Assembly (NCBI GenBank): GCA_963724705.1
Contig: CAVRVS010000001.1
Location: 310,001 to 374,000, forward strand
Origin: DASQPR01 sp963724705
GTDB lineage: Bacteria > Actinomycetota > Actinomycetes > Mycobacteriales > Micromonosporaceae
Direction: 5' to 3'
Length of the DNA: 64,000 bases
Shown: positions 8,701-18,017 of the stretch, one piece after another
Position numbering within the stretch: the stretch's first letter is position 1
Layout: each line of letters begins with the position of its first letter
Translations under genes and position numbers: made by a program
The notes under the pieces: generated by a model
What the model was told of the DNA's origin: nothing
The model's database searches: none
The model's input: only the letters and a program-made list of their open reading frames with translations

Positions 8701-10406
8701 ACCGGGTACGGCAGCACGATCTGGCGACAGCTCGCCGGGCCCGGTTCGAGCAGGTTCGACTCCGGGCCGATCGTGGTCGACATGCTGGTGACGAGCTCTT
8801 CCCGGATCGAGTCCAGCGGCGGGTTCGTGACCTGCGCGAACATCTGCGTGAAGTAGTCGTAGAGCAAGCGTGGCCGCTTGGACAGCGCCGCGATCGGCGT
8901 GTCCGTACCCATCGATCCGATCGGCTCGTAGCCGGTCCGGGCCATCGGCGCGATGAGGATCTTGCACTCCTCGTCGGTGTAGCCGAATACCTGCTGCCGG
9001 CGGCGTACGGAGTCGTGGGAGTAGACGACGTGTTCCCGTGGCGGCAATTCGTCGAGGTGCATGAGGCCGGCGTGCAGCCACTCTCCGTACGGCTGCTTGG
9101 CGGCGAGCTCGGCCTTGATCTCATCGTCGCGGATGATGCGGCCGGCCGCGGTGTCGACGAGGAACATCCGGCCCGGCTGCAGGCGGCCCTTCTCGGCCAC
9201 CCGCGCGGGATCGAGGTCGAGCACGCCGGACTCGCTGGCGAGCACGACCAATCCGTCGGTGGTACGCAGCCACCGACCGGGGCGAAGGCCGTTGCGGTCG
9301 AGCACCGCACCGGCGACCGTTCCGTCGGAGAAGGCGACGGCGGCCGGTCCGTCCCACGGCTCCATGAGGCTCGCGTGGAACTGGTAGAAGGCCCGTCGCG
9401 CCGGATCCATGGCCGGGTCGTTCTCCCACGCCTCCGGGATCATCATGAGTACGGCGTGCGGCAAGCTACGTCCGGCCAGGTGCAGCAGTTCCAGCACCTC
9501 GTCGAAGCTCATCGAGTCGGATCCGTCCGGCGTGCACACCGGCATCAGGCGTTCCAGATCACCGGGGATCGCGTCGGTGGCGAGCAGCGCTTCACGCGCG
9601 GCCATCCAGTTGCGGTTGCCGCGGATCGTGTTGATCTCGCCGTTGTGCGCTACGAACCGGTAGGGGTGTGCGAGCGGCCAGGACGGGAATGTGTTGGTCG
9701 AAAAGCGGGAGTGGACGAGCGCGATGGCGGTCGTCATCCGCTCGTCGTGCAGGTCGAGATAGAACGAGCCGAGCTGCGCCGGCGTCAGCATTCCCTTGTA
9801 GACGATCGTCCGCGACGACAACGACGGCAGGTATGCGTCGAGGTCGCGCTCGACGCTCTCCCGCTCGGCCTGCCGGCGAACGGCGAACGCGACGCGATCC
9901 AGCTCGACGCCGGCCAGCGGTTGGTCGTCGGGGCCGGTCGCCGCGAGGAACACCTGCCGGATCTGAGGGCGGGCGCCCTCCGCGCTCTTGCCGAGTCCGT
10001 ACGGCTCGACGGGCACATCGCGCCAACCGAGGATCTCGGCACACTCGGCCGACGCGTATTTCTCCAGCACACTGACGGCACGCGCCGCCGCGGCCTCGGT
10101 GGTCGGAAGGAAGACAAGGCCGGTGGCGTACTGCCCCGGCGGCGGTAGGTCGAAGTCAACCGTGGCCCGATAGAACTCATCCGGGATCTGAAGCAGGATG
10201 CCGGCGCCGTCACCGGTGTCCGGCTCGGCACCGCGAGCACCCCGGTGATCGAGCCGGCAGAGCGCGTCGAGACCCATCCGCAGAATCTCGTGCGACCGGC
10301 GGCCGACCACATCCGCCACCAGAGCCAGACCGCAGGCGTCGTGTTCGTACGCCGGGTCGTAGAGCCCGTACGGTGGGCGGGAGTTGCGGGGATGCGTCAT
10401 CGCCAT
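5760..10406 (-). CDS. gltB: Glutamate synthase large subunit
   Basis: Alpha subunit of NADPH-glutamate synthase, making two glutamates from glutamine and 2-oxoglutarate. At 1548 residues it is full length. The propeptide ends before Cys25 (HDACGLALV), the N-terminal nucleophile of the glutaminase domain. The central domain follows, then the FMN-binding synthase domain with GHDGGTGASPL, then the 3Fe-4S ligands in CVMMRVCHLDTCPVG. The C-terminal GXGXG beta-helix contains GLSGGRLIV and MTGGTAVVLG. The Shine-Dalgarno AGGAG sits 6 nt before the ATG. gltD follows with an 8-nt overlap, so the two subunits are translationally coupled. A TAAACT hexamer and two CGGAACTG repeats lie upstream. Confidence 0.97.
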   Translation of the reverse strand: MAMTHPRNSRPPYGLYDPAYEHDACGLALVADVVGRRSHEILRMGLDALCRLDHRGARGAEPDTGDGAGILLQIPDEFYRATVDFDLPPPGQYATGLVFLPTTEAAAARAVSVLEKYASAECAEILGWRDVPVEPYGLGKSAEGARPQIRQVFLAATGPDDQPLAGVELDRVAFAVRRQAERESVERDLDAYLPSLSSRTIVYKGMLTPAQLGSFYLDLHDERMTTAIALVHSRFSTNTFPSWPLAHPYRFVAHNGEINTIRGNRNWMAAREALLATDAIPGDLERLMPVCTPDGSDSMSFDEVLELLHLAGRSLPHAVLMMIPEAWENDPAMDPARRAFYQFHASLMEPWDGPAAVAFSDGTVAGAVLDRNGLRPGRWLRTTDGLVVLASESGVLDLDPARVAEKGRLQPGRMFLVDTAAGRIIRDDEIKAELAAKQPYGEWLHAGLMHLDELPPREHVVYSHDSVRRRQQVFGYTDEECKILIAPMARTGYEPIGSMGTDTPIAALSKRPRLLYDYFTQMFAQVTNPPLDSIREELVTSMSTTIGPESNLLEPGPASCRQIVLPYPVIDNDDLAKILSIDEDGDMPGYKAVRVSGLYRVADGGRGMRARLTEICRHVSEAIADGVRVLVLSDRDSTADLAPIPSLLLTAAIHQHLVRERTRTRAALIIETGDAREIHHIATLIGYGAAAVNPYLALETVDDLIATGALTGVAAEKASHNIVAGLGKGVLKIMSKMGISTVTSYCGAQVFEAIGLDAALTARYFTGTASRIGGVGLDGIAAEVAARHSHAYPSDPNAIPRRRRLAIGGEYQWRRDGEVHLFNPETVFLLQHATRTGQYDVFKSYTSTVDKLAGEAGSLRGLFELRTGERPPVPLADVEPASEIVKRFATGAMSYGSISAEAHETLAIAMNSLGGRSNTGEGGEDVDRLHDPRRRSAVKQIASGRFGVTTEYLVNADDLQIKMAQGAKPGEGGQLPGNKVWPWIAKTRHATAGVGLISPPPHHDIYSIEDLAQLIYDLKNVNPASRVHVKLVAEVGVGTVAAGVAKAKADVILISGHDGGTGASPLNSLKHAGAPWELGLAEAQQTLLANGLRERVTVQVDGQLKTGRDVVVAALLGAEEYGFATAPLIVSGCVMMRVCHLDTCPVGIATQNPELRKRFTGQPEFVANFFLFLAEEVREILATLGLRTLDEAIGRVDLLDSVPAVEHWKARGLDLSAVLAETDIPEDASLRRTGGQDHQLAKAIDNRLIAAAEPALVAGTPVHLDIEVHNTDRSVGAMLGGEVTRRHGGDGLAPGTIDVTLRGTAGQSFGAFVPRGVTLRLSGDSNDYVGKGLSGGRLIVAPDPSAPFAAADRPPGEAAENQIIAGNTVLYGATSGELYLRGRAGERFAVRNSGAVAVVEGVGDHACEYMTGGTAVVLGTTGRNFAAGMSGGLAYVLDLNPDLVNRELVDLDPLDAADETDLHTLLTNHVATTGSPVAERLLAAWPDSLERFTAVVPRDYKAVVKAQPSSQAAAPLSPPVLPLRSLAARNGQTSASQDSTTDEAKSHA

Positions 10407-10835
10407 GCCGGGCTCCTCGCAGCATCGTCGATCATGATGCGGGACGACGTCGGCCCTGGGCGGAACTGGACTCGCGGAACTGAACCACAGTTTAGGCGCC
10501 GGTGTTCACGACCGGGGACGAGCGAGTGACCGTGTCCCAGACGGTGGACGTGTGATCTTTTTCCTTCCATCGACGCCGCGGATCAGGGCGGCCGCACTGC
10601 CGCTGCCAGATTTCCAGGTCATTACCGGTGCGCGGATAGGGTGCCCATTCATTGTGCCTGTCGACGCCGTGTCGTCCAAACGGACACCCTTCCGGTCAGC
10701 TGACAGGTCGGCCGCGTACCGGTCGACTGGTCAAAGCAGCCGGTTACCGTACGGCTTCGGGCAGGTTTCGACGCGGCGACCGGGCTACGGTCGATCCAGG
10801 GCCGACTGCGGGCGGCGCAGGCCTCGGCGCGCCGG
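10407..10835. other. 429-bp intergenic region upstream of gltB
   Basis: No credible gene was found here. Nearest gltB, the plus strand shows two CGGAACTG direct repeats (10461-10468 and 10475-10482) and AGTTTA at 10489-10494, which reads TAAACT on the minus strand as a weak -10 candidate. A 5-bp hairpin (10529-10545) lies before a T run. The palindrome GTCAGCTGAC is at 10695-10704. At the left-gene side, 10800-10823 can form a GC-rich hairpin just after the monooxygenase stop, a possible terminator without a U tract. Confidence 0.4.
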
Positions 10836-12062
10836 CTACTGGCGACGCAGGCCCCGGAGCGCCTGCGACGCGCGGCCGAACGGGCCGGGCGCGAGCCCGA
10901 TCGCGGCGTCCCGCTCGCGAACCGACGTGCGCGTGGTCGCGAGCGCGGCGCCGACCCGGCGTGACTGCCGACCGATGCGGATCACGTCCCGGCGGCGGTG
11001 GTGCGCATACTGCTCCAGCGCCGCCGGCATGCCGGCGATATCGCCGGGTCGGCCTGACCCGGCCGCGCCGACGGACTCGACCAGCGCCGCGGCGTCTTCG
11101 AGCGCGAGACAGGCGCCGGTGCCGAGGTGGTGGGACATCGCGTGCGCGGCGTCGCCGACCAGCGCATATCCGCCGCTGCCAGCCCGGACGGCGAACGTCC
11201 GCGGCACCGGCCACAGCTCGCCGACTTCGTGCTGGATCAGGTCGGCCGGGCCGGTCGCGGCGATGAGATTGCCGATCGGGGCGTGCCAATCGGCGAACCA
11301 GCGTCGCAACAGCGCCAGCTGAGCATCCGGCGACTCGGGGCGGGCGGCTCCGGGCACCGTCGCCGTCCAGTAGATGCCGCCATGCGACGCCGAACTGGCC
11401 GAGCCACGGTGGCCGACCACGGCATAGCGGAAGCGGTGACCGCCGCCGACCGTTTCGCCGCCGGTGGCGCCGACCGACTGGCGGCCGAGCAACTCCACCA
11501 ACCCGGCGGCCCGATACCAGGGGATCAGCGCCCGCCAGGCCGTACAGCCGGCCGACACCACGGTGGCCTCGGGCGCCAGCCGCCGGCGGATCGCACTGTC
11601 GACCCCGTCCGCCCCGACGACGAGATCGCCCTGCCAGGTCTGGCCGCCACCCACCACGGTCGGCGGAGCGGACGGTGGCACGTGAGCGGTCCGTACGGTC
11701 ACGCCGGTACGGATGTCGACCCGGCGGCCGAGACCGGCGACGAGCGCGTCGTGCAGGTCGGCCCGGCGTACGACCAGCGGCGTCTCGGCGTCCCCGGCAA
11801 CTTCGGCCGGCCGTACCAGCCAACTGCCGTCGGGTCGGCGCACGCCGCGGTCGTGGACGGGAGAAGCGATGGCGTCGAGGCCGCCGGCGAGGCCGAGCCG
11901 CTGCAGGGCGCTCACGCCCGACGGCCAGAGCAGGAGGCCGGCCTGGTCGGCGCTGAGCCGATCGGCCCGTTCGATCAGCGTGACGTTCCAGTCGTGGCGC
12001 GCGAGAGCGCCGGCGACCGCCAGCCCGCCGATGCCCGCACCGACCACGACCGCCGTCGGCAC
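10836..12062 (-). CDS. FAD-dependent monooxygenase (PHBH-type, UbiH/TetX superfamily)
   Basis: Flavoprotein hydroxylase of the para-hydroxybenzoate hydroxylase fold, 408 residues, acting on an unknown, probably aromatic, substrate using NAD(P)H and oxygen. The Rossmann motif VVVGAGIGGLAVAGAL opens the protein, the DG-type motif LVVGADGVDSAIRR lies near residue 150, and the second FAD motif ALVGDAAHAMSHHLGTG near residue 290. The GTG start at 12062 lies 2 nt after the reconstructed lgt stop, so the gene is probably the last of an lgt operon. No substrate-specific neighbours are present, so the reaction cannot be narrowed down. Confidence 0.85.
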   Translation of the reverse strand: MPTAVVVGAGIGGLAVAGALARHDWNVTLIERADRLSADQAGLLLWPSGVSALQRLGLAGGLDAIASPVHDRGVRRPDGSWLVRPAEVAGDAETPLVVRRADLHDALVAGLGRRVDIRTGVTVRTAHVPPSAPPTVVGGGQTWQGDLVVGADGVDSAIRRRLAPEATVVSAGCTAWRALIPWYRAAGLVELLGRQSVGATGGETVGGGHRFRYAVVGHRGSASSASHGGIYWTATVPGAARPESPDAQLALLRRWFADWHAPIGNLIAATGPADLIQHEVGELWPVPRTFAVRAGSGGYALVGDAAHAMSHHLGTGACLALEDAAALVESVGAAGSGRPGDIAGMPAALEQYAHHRRRDVIRIGRQSRRVGAALATTRTSVRERDAAIGLAPGPFGRASQALRGLRRQ

Positions 12063-12064
12063 GG

Positions 12065-13181
12065 CTACTGCTTCGTCGCGGACGCGGACGGAGCCGCGCC
12101 GCCGTTGCCGGACCGGTCGTCGCCGTCGGATTCGTCTCGGCGGCGGGGCGACGCCTGCACCGCATCGCCATCGGCCGCCTCGTCGTCGGCCCCCGGCGGA
12201 CCGGTGGCGGCAGGTTTACCGCGCGCACTCGGCGGACCGGTACCGGTCGCGTCGTCATCGCTGGCGTCGGCGCCATTGCCCGGCGCGTCGCCGTCGGCCG
12301 CCTCGACCGTCGGCTCCGCATCGACCGCGGTCGGCCCGGCGTCGTCGTCCGGCGGGGTCAGGATCAACCGCGGACCTTTCACCCGTACGAAGTAGATGAG
12401 CGCGCCCAGGAAGACAATCAAGCGAGACCCAGTCGTTGATCCGCAGCCCGAGGAAGTGGTTCGCCTCGTCGATGCGCAGGTATTCGATCCAGGCGCGCCC
12501 GGCCGTATAGGCCATCACGTAGACCGCGAAGGCCCGCCCGCGGCCAAACTTGAACTTCCGATCGAGGAGATAGACGAGCAGCGCGACGCCCAGATCCCAG
12601 ATCACCTCGTACAGAAACGTCGGGTGATACAGACCGGGGAGGTAGAGCTGACCCTCGACCGGGACCGCCTTACCGTCGACCATCTCGGCGTGGACGCGCA
12701 GGCCCCACGGCAGCGTCGTGTGGCGACCGTACAGCTCGTTGTTGAAGTAGTTGCCGAACCGGCCGATCGCCTGCGCGACCGGAAGCCCCGGCGCGAGCGC
12801 GTCGGCGACGAACGACAGCGGGATCCCGAGCCGTCGTGCGGCTACCCAGGCTCCGAACGCTCCGCCGGCGACCGCGCCCCAGATGCCCAGGCCGCCCTGC
12901 CAGATGTAGAACACGCCGACCGGGTTGCCACCCTTGCCGAAATAGAGCTGCGGCGAGGTGATGACGTGGTAGATCCGCGCCCCGATGATCCCGCACGGGA
13001 CGGCCCACACCGAGATGTCGAGGATGGCGTACGGCGCGGCGCCTCGGGCGCGCATCCGCCGCTCCGTGATGTACCCCGCTGCGATGATTCCCAGCACGAT
13101 GCACACCGCGTACGCACGAAGGGGCAGAAATCCCAGGTGCCACACGGATGTGCTGGGGCTCGGGATGCTCGCGAGGTTCAC
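12065..13181 (-). CDS. lgt: Prolipoprotein diacylglyceryl transferase, disrupted by a +1 frameshift
   Basis: Membrane enzyme that moves diacylglycerol from phosphatidylglycerol onto the lipobox Cys of prolipoproteins. It is multi-spanning and carries the Lgt signature GRFGNYFNNELYG near residue 140 and LYHPTFLYEVIWDL. After NDWVS near residue 253 the frame changes. The usual last helix, IVFLGALIYFVRV, continues one base later and runs into a long acidic, disordered tail (PPDDDAGPTAVDAEP onward), ending at 12065. Removing one base around 12418-12424 reads NDWVSLIVFLGALIYF, which matches the family. Acidic C-terminal tails are common in actinobacterial Lgt. The GTG start at 13181 is inferred from MNLASIPSPS. 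Neighbouring lipoprotein genes depend on this enzyme. Confidence 0.9.
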
Positions 13182-13243
13182 GCGCGAAAGGTTACCGCTG
13201 ATGGGATCCGAACGTGCGGGTGGCTTCGCCCGCTGTCCGGTTC

Positions 13244-13249
13244 TAGGCT
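13244..13249 (+). promoter_or_regulatory. -10 box TAGGCT, leaderless start of the Nudix gene
   Basis: TAGGCT ends 6 nt before the ATG at 13256 and no Shine-Dalgarno sequence is present. Confidence 0.5.
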
Positions 13250-13255
13250 TTCGTC

Positions 13256-13792
13256 ATGAGCCAGTTCACGACGGCCGTGGCGGCCGTCATCACCGATCCG
13301 GCCGGCCGTGTGCTCCTGTGCCAGCAGAGCCAGGGGCATCGTTGGTGGGGACTTCCCGGTGGCAAGATCCACCCAGGCGAGTCTCCGCTGCACGCCACAG
13401 TCCGGGACATCTGCGAGGAAATGGGCGCCGACGCCACTCTGATCGATCTTGTCGGTCTGTACCACTTGACCGGGACGAACGGCTCGATCGAGGATGCGCT
13501 TCCGGACGTGCTTGTCCACGTTTTCCGGGCGACGGTCGAGGGCGAGGTCATGGTCAACTCCCCCAGTCGAATTGCGCGGGTCTGTTGGCGTGACGCCGAC
13601 GACCTGCCGGCGCCGATGACCCCGGTCAGCCGGGCGGCGGTGGCGGACGCCAGCGCTGGGCGGGCCGGCATGCTGCGCGTCGTCGAACGTGACGCCGAAC
13701 CGGACATTCCCGATGCAATCGGCGACAGCGACGACGAGCAGGATGCGGTGGCCGCCTCGGTGGCAGCGTTCTCCGCCTCCGCTACGCCCTAG
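13256..13792 (+). CDS. Nudix hydrolase
   Basis: Cytosolic hydrolase of nucleoside diphosphate-X compounds, 178 residues. The Nudix box is visible at about residues 37-59 as GGKIHPGESPLHATV followed by RDICEEMG. It fits G-x5-E-x7-RE-x2-EE-x-G except that the usual RE is RD. The metal-binding EE pair is intact. Substrate is not predictable, and the approximately 40-residue acidic C-terminal tail has no recognised domain. The gene stands alone on the plus strand, divergent from lgt and convergent with trpA. The TAGGCT hexamer 6 nt upstream indicates a leaderless mRNA. Confidence 0.88.
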   Translation: MSQFTTAVAAVITDPAGRVLLCQQSQGHRWWGLPGGKIHPGESPLHATVRDICEEMGADATLIDLVGLYHLTGTNGSIEDALPDVLVHVFRATVEGEVMVNSPSRIARVCWRDADDLPAPMTPVSRAAVADASAGRAGMLRVVERDAEPDIPDAIGDSDDEQDAVAASVAAFSASATP

Positions 13793-13819
13793 CTCACGCT
13801 GGGCCGCCGGACGACGGAA

Positions 13820-14691
13820 CTACCGGCGACGTACGCCGTCGGCCAGGTCCGCGGTGAGCCGTGCGAGCGCGTCGCGGCCGGCCGCCGGATCGTCGAGGCG
13901 GTCGAGGACACACGACACGAGCGCGCTGCCGACGATCACGGCGTCGGCATAACCGGCGACCGCGGCCGCCTGTGCCCCGTCGCGAACGCCCAGCCCGACG
14001 CCGACCGGAATGTCCCCGGCCGACCGGACCCGCTCGACCAGCGCCGGTGCCGCGTCGGAGGTCTGCGTACGGGCGCCGGTCACCCCCATCACGCTGGTCG
14101 CGTACACGAAACCCCGGCACGCCTCGACCGTGGACGCGATGCGGGCGTCGGTCGACGACGGCGCGACAAGGAAGATCCGGTCGAGGTGATGCTCGTCGGC
14201 CGCCGCGATCCACTCCGCCGCCTCATCCGGGATGAGGTCGGGCGTCACGATCCCGGCGCCACCGGCCGCGGCGAAGTCGCGGGCGAAGCGGGCCACGCCA
14301 TAGCGCTCGATCGGTGCCCAATAGGTCATGAGGATCACCGTCGCGCCGGCGGACGCGACCGCATCGACGGAGCGGATCACGTCGGCCGTCCGTACGCCGC
14401 CGGCCAGCGCGATCTCGCTGGCCCGCTGGATGACCGGACCGTCCATGACCGGGTCGGAGTAGGCGAGTTCGACCTCGACGATGTCCGCGCCGGCGTCGAC
14501 CATCGCCCGCATCGACTCGATGCCGCGCTCGACGGTCGGGAACCCCGCCGGCATGCAACCGACGAGGACGCCACGATCCTCGGCCTTCGCCTTGTCGAAC
14601 ACGACTTGAAGGTGGCTCGCCGGACGGGCTGAGGCCGCCGAGTTCGTCGCCCCGGCACCGCTCGCGACAGTCCCTGAGGCGCTGGGAACAG

Positions 14692-14695
<4 letters not shown>
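13820..14695 (-). CDS. trpA: Tryptophan synthase alpha subunit
   Basis: Cleaves indole-3-glycerol phosphate to indole, which is channelled to TrpB. The GTG start at 14695 overlaps the trpB stop as GTGA and gives 291 residues. About 27 residues rich in Ala, Ser and Thr precede the TIM barrel. The catalytic Glu lies in VEVELAYSDPVMDGP, where a Gly usual at the fourth position is Glu. The catalytic Asp is in YSDP. GVGLGVRDGAQA and ADAVIVGSALV form the phosphate site. It is the last gene of trpC-trpB-trpA and converges on the Nudix gene, 27 nt away. Confidence 0.96.
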
Positions 14696-15953
<1,258 letters not shown>

Positions 15954-15957
<4 letters not shown>

Positions 15958-16805
15958 CGGGCCGGCCTCGGCGTCGCCGGGTGGCTGCCGGCCGTCACCA
16001 GCTCGGCGACCGCATCACGGGGGCTCTTCTGCGTCACGAGACCCTCGCCGACGAGCACGGCGTCCGCGCCGGCCGATGCGTATTTGATGAGGTCGTGCGG
16101 TCCGCGGACGCCCGACTCGGCGATCTTCACCACGTGACCCGGCAGGCCGGGCGCGATCCGTTCGAACACCGTACGGTCGATCTCCAATGTCTTGAGGTTG
16201 CGTGCGTTGACTCCGATGACGCGCGCTCCGGCGGCGAGCGCCCGATCGGCCTCGTCCTCGTCGTGCACTTCGACGAGTGCGGTCATGCCGAGCGACTCGA
16301 CGCGTTCGAGCAACCCCTCCAGTGCGTTCTGCTCCAGCGCCGCGACGATCAACAGGACGAGGTCGGCGCCGTACGCCCGCGCCTCGTGCACCTGGTACGC
16401 GGATACGACAAAGTCCTTACGCAGCAACGGAACACCGACTGCGGCCCGGACGGCGGCGAAGTCATCGAGGCTCCCACCGAACCATCGCTGCTCGGTCAGC
16501 ACCGAGACGCACCGAGCGCCGCCGAGCGCGTATTCGCAAGCCAGCTCGGCCGGGTCCTCGATGGCGGCCAGCGCACCCCGGGACGGCGAGGCGCGCTTCA
16601 CCTCGGCGATGACGCCGACGCCGGGCGCGCGCAGCGCGTTGTATCCGTCGAGTGGTGGCGCCGCGGCCGCGGCCATTTCTCGTACGTGGTCGAGCGGCAC
16701 TTTCTCCTGCCGCTCGGCGACGTCCTCGCGCACGCCGGCCAGAATCTCCGCCAGCACGCTCTCTTGGCCGGGCCCCGACATCGGACTCCCCTCTCCGGGT
16801 GTCAT
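15954..16805 (-). CDS. trpC: Indole-3-glycerol phosphate synthase
   Basis: Closes the indole ring of the tryptophan pathway. The barrel shows IAEVKRASPSRG (substrate-binding and catalytic Lys), LLRKDFVV, IGVNARNLKTLEID and IAESGVRG. Two starts are possible. ATG 16805 follows TAGCAT by 6 nt and fits a leaderless transcript. ATG 16781 follows an AGGGGAG Shine-Dalgarno and gives MSGPGQES. The first is listed because it marks a promoter at the head of trpCBA, which is otherwise separated from trpE by accessory genes. The product is 283 residues with the first start. Confidence 0.95.
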
Positions 16806-16811
16806 GGACCG

Positions 16812-16817
16812 ATGCTA
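16812..16817 (-). promoter_or_regulatory. -10 box TAGCAT before trpC
   Basis: TAGCAT on the minus strand ends 6 nt before the ATG at 16805, suggesting that trpCBA has its own leaderless promoter. Confidence 0.5.
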
Positions 16818-16889
16818 GGTGGCGGCATCTCGGCCGGGTGTCCGGGGTATGGCAAGGGTCACCGCAAAGCCATGCGGCATAATGTACGG

Positions 16890-17894
16890 CTACTTGTGGT
16901 GACCGGTCGGTGACGGTCGCGGGTGTGTCGGGGCCGTCGCGGGCGTGCTCGGTGATGTGGTGGGCGACGGTGACGATCCGCCGGCGGCGCTATAGCCGAG
17001 CGCGGCGCCACCGATGGCGCAGATGGCAACGATCATCACGAAGAGGCCGAGCACCGGGATCGGGCTACCCGCCTTCAGCCGTCGTGGCCGGTCTCCGCGC
17101 GCGAGCAGCCGGGCCTGACGTCGACTCGCGCGCCACCGTGCGATCGGACCGGGTGGCGGCGGCTGCCAGCGCAACGCCGGTCGCGGTCCGTTGTAGGGCT
17201 CGTCCTCCCACGGGGGGACCACGGGACCGATCCGACTGGTACGGGCTCGGGACGGTCCAGGCGACGGCCGGCGTCGCTGCGCCCGACCCGGTTCCCGTGG
17301 CTCGCTGCCCCACGCCTCGGTCGTGGGCCTACCGTCTGGCCGTGCCGGACCACGAGTTGGACCGCGCATCGGACCTCGGGTCGGACGGGGACGTCGATCC
17401 CGGTCCTCGTCTAGGTCGGAACCATCGCGCGAACCAGGCCGCCCGTACGGCGTCGGCGACGTTGGCTCGGCCAGTCGGTCGCCGGCCCCGTTGCCCAGGC
17501 GCGTCGACCGGTCCCGCACGGCGCTCGGATCACCGAACAGACCGCGATTGAGGTCGCGATGGGGATCGCGCGGCTGTGCCCGCGGCGGGTCGCGATGTTG
17601 GTCGCGGCTCGACGACGGAGTCCGGTCGACCGGCCGTGGTGCGGAACGGCGGACCGGTGACAACGACGCAAGGTAGGCGTCGTACGCGTCCCGCTGCGCC
17701 TCGTCGAGCAGGATCGCCGCGGCCGCGTTCACCAGGGACATCCGCGCGGCATCACCGGTCGGCAGATCCGGGTGCACCTGCCCGGCCAGTCGGCGCCGGG
17801 CCAGCTCGATGTCGGATCGGGTCGCCCACGTACCGACGCCCAACACCTCATAGGCGTTGTGGCCGTCCAGATGGGTGAACTGGCGCGGATACAT
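16890..17894 (-). CDS. J-domain protein with one C-terminal membrane segment
   Basis: Putative DnaK co-chaperone tethered to the membrane. The J domain is at the very start (NAYEVLGVGTWATRSDIELARRRLAGQVHPD), with the HPD tripeptide needed to stimulate DnaK ATPase. A long Arg/Pro/Asp-rich disordered linker follows, then a positive cluster and one transmembrane helix, VLGLFVMIVAICAIGGAALGY, near the end. A Ser/Thr/Pro tail closes the protein. The start at 17894 (MYPRQFTHLDG) is closest to the J domain, but GTG at 17993 or ATG at 17966 remain possible and would add up to 33 residues. It precedes trpC on the same strand with an approximately 85-nt gap. No function in tryptophan synthesis is known. 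Confidence 0.75.
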   Translation of the reverse strand: MYPRQFTHLDGHNAYEVLGVGTWATRSDIELARRRLAGQVHPDLPTGDAARMSLVNAAAAILLDEAQRDAYDAYLASLSPVRRSAPRPVDRTPSSSRDQHRDPPRAQPRDPHRDLNRGLFGDPSAVRDRSTRLGNGAGDRLAEPTSPTPYGRPGSRDGSDLDEDRDRRPRPTRGPMRGPTRGPARPDGRPTTEAWGSEPREPGRAQRRRPSPGPSRARTSRIGPVVPPWEDEPYNGPRPALRWQPPPPGPIARWRASRRQARLLARGDRPRRLKAGSPIPVLGLFVMIVAICAIGGAALGYSAAGGSSPSPTTSPSTPATAPTHPRPSPTGHHK

Positions 17895-18003
17895 CAGCGC
17901 GGGTGCCCACGCGGGCGACCGTGTCGCCGGCGGATCCGGTGCGCTGCCATGCCGCCATCCTGGCATGACGCCGCTAACAAGCCCAGGCTCCACGCCCGGC
18001 GGC

Positions 18004-18009
18004 TACTGT
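18004..18009 (+). promoter_or_regulatory. -10 box TACTGT, leaderless start of the DUF2254 gene
   Basis: TACTGT ends 8 nt before the ATG at 18018. The same bases read TACAGT toward the divergent J-domain gene. Confidence 0.4.
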
Positions 18010-18017
18010 ACGAGATC

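Noticed and set aside
6436..9081. 881-residue open frame on the minus strand inside gltB
   Set aside because: It is the out-of-frame shadow of gltB; Arg-rich composition and no domain.
7911..10148. 745-residue plus-strand frame opposite gltB
   Set aside because: Antisense shadow with no recognisable domain.
10552..11322. 256-residue plus-strand frame across the gltB upstream gap
   Set aside because: Mostly antisense to the monooxygenase, no motifs, poor codon pattern.
12255..12420. Arg-rich tail of the uncorrected lgt frame as a genuine C-terminus
   Set aside because: The family's last membrane helix is found in the +1 frame instead.
12415..12425. Programmed prfB-like +1 frameshift at CTT in lgt
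   Set aside because: There is no in-frame stop after CTT and no internal Shine-Dalgarno; the four frameshifted genes share no slippery sequence.
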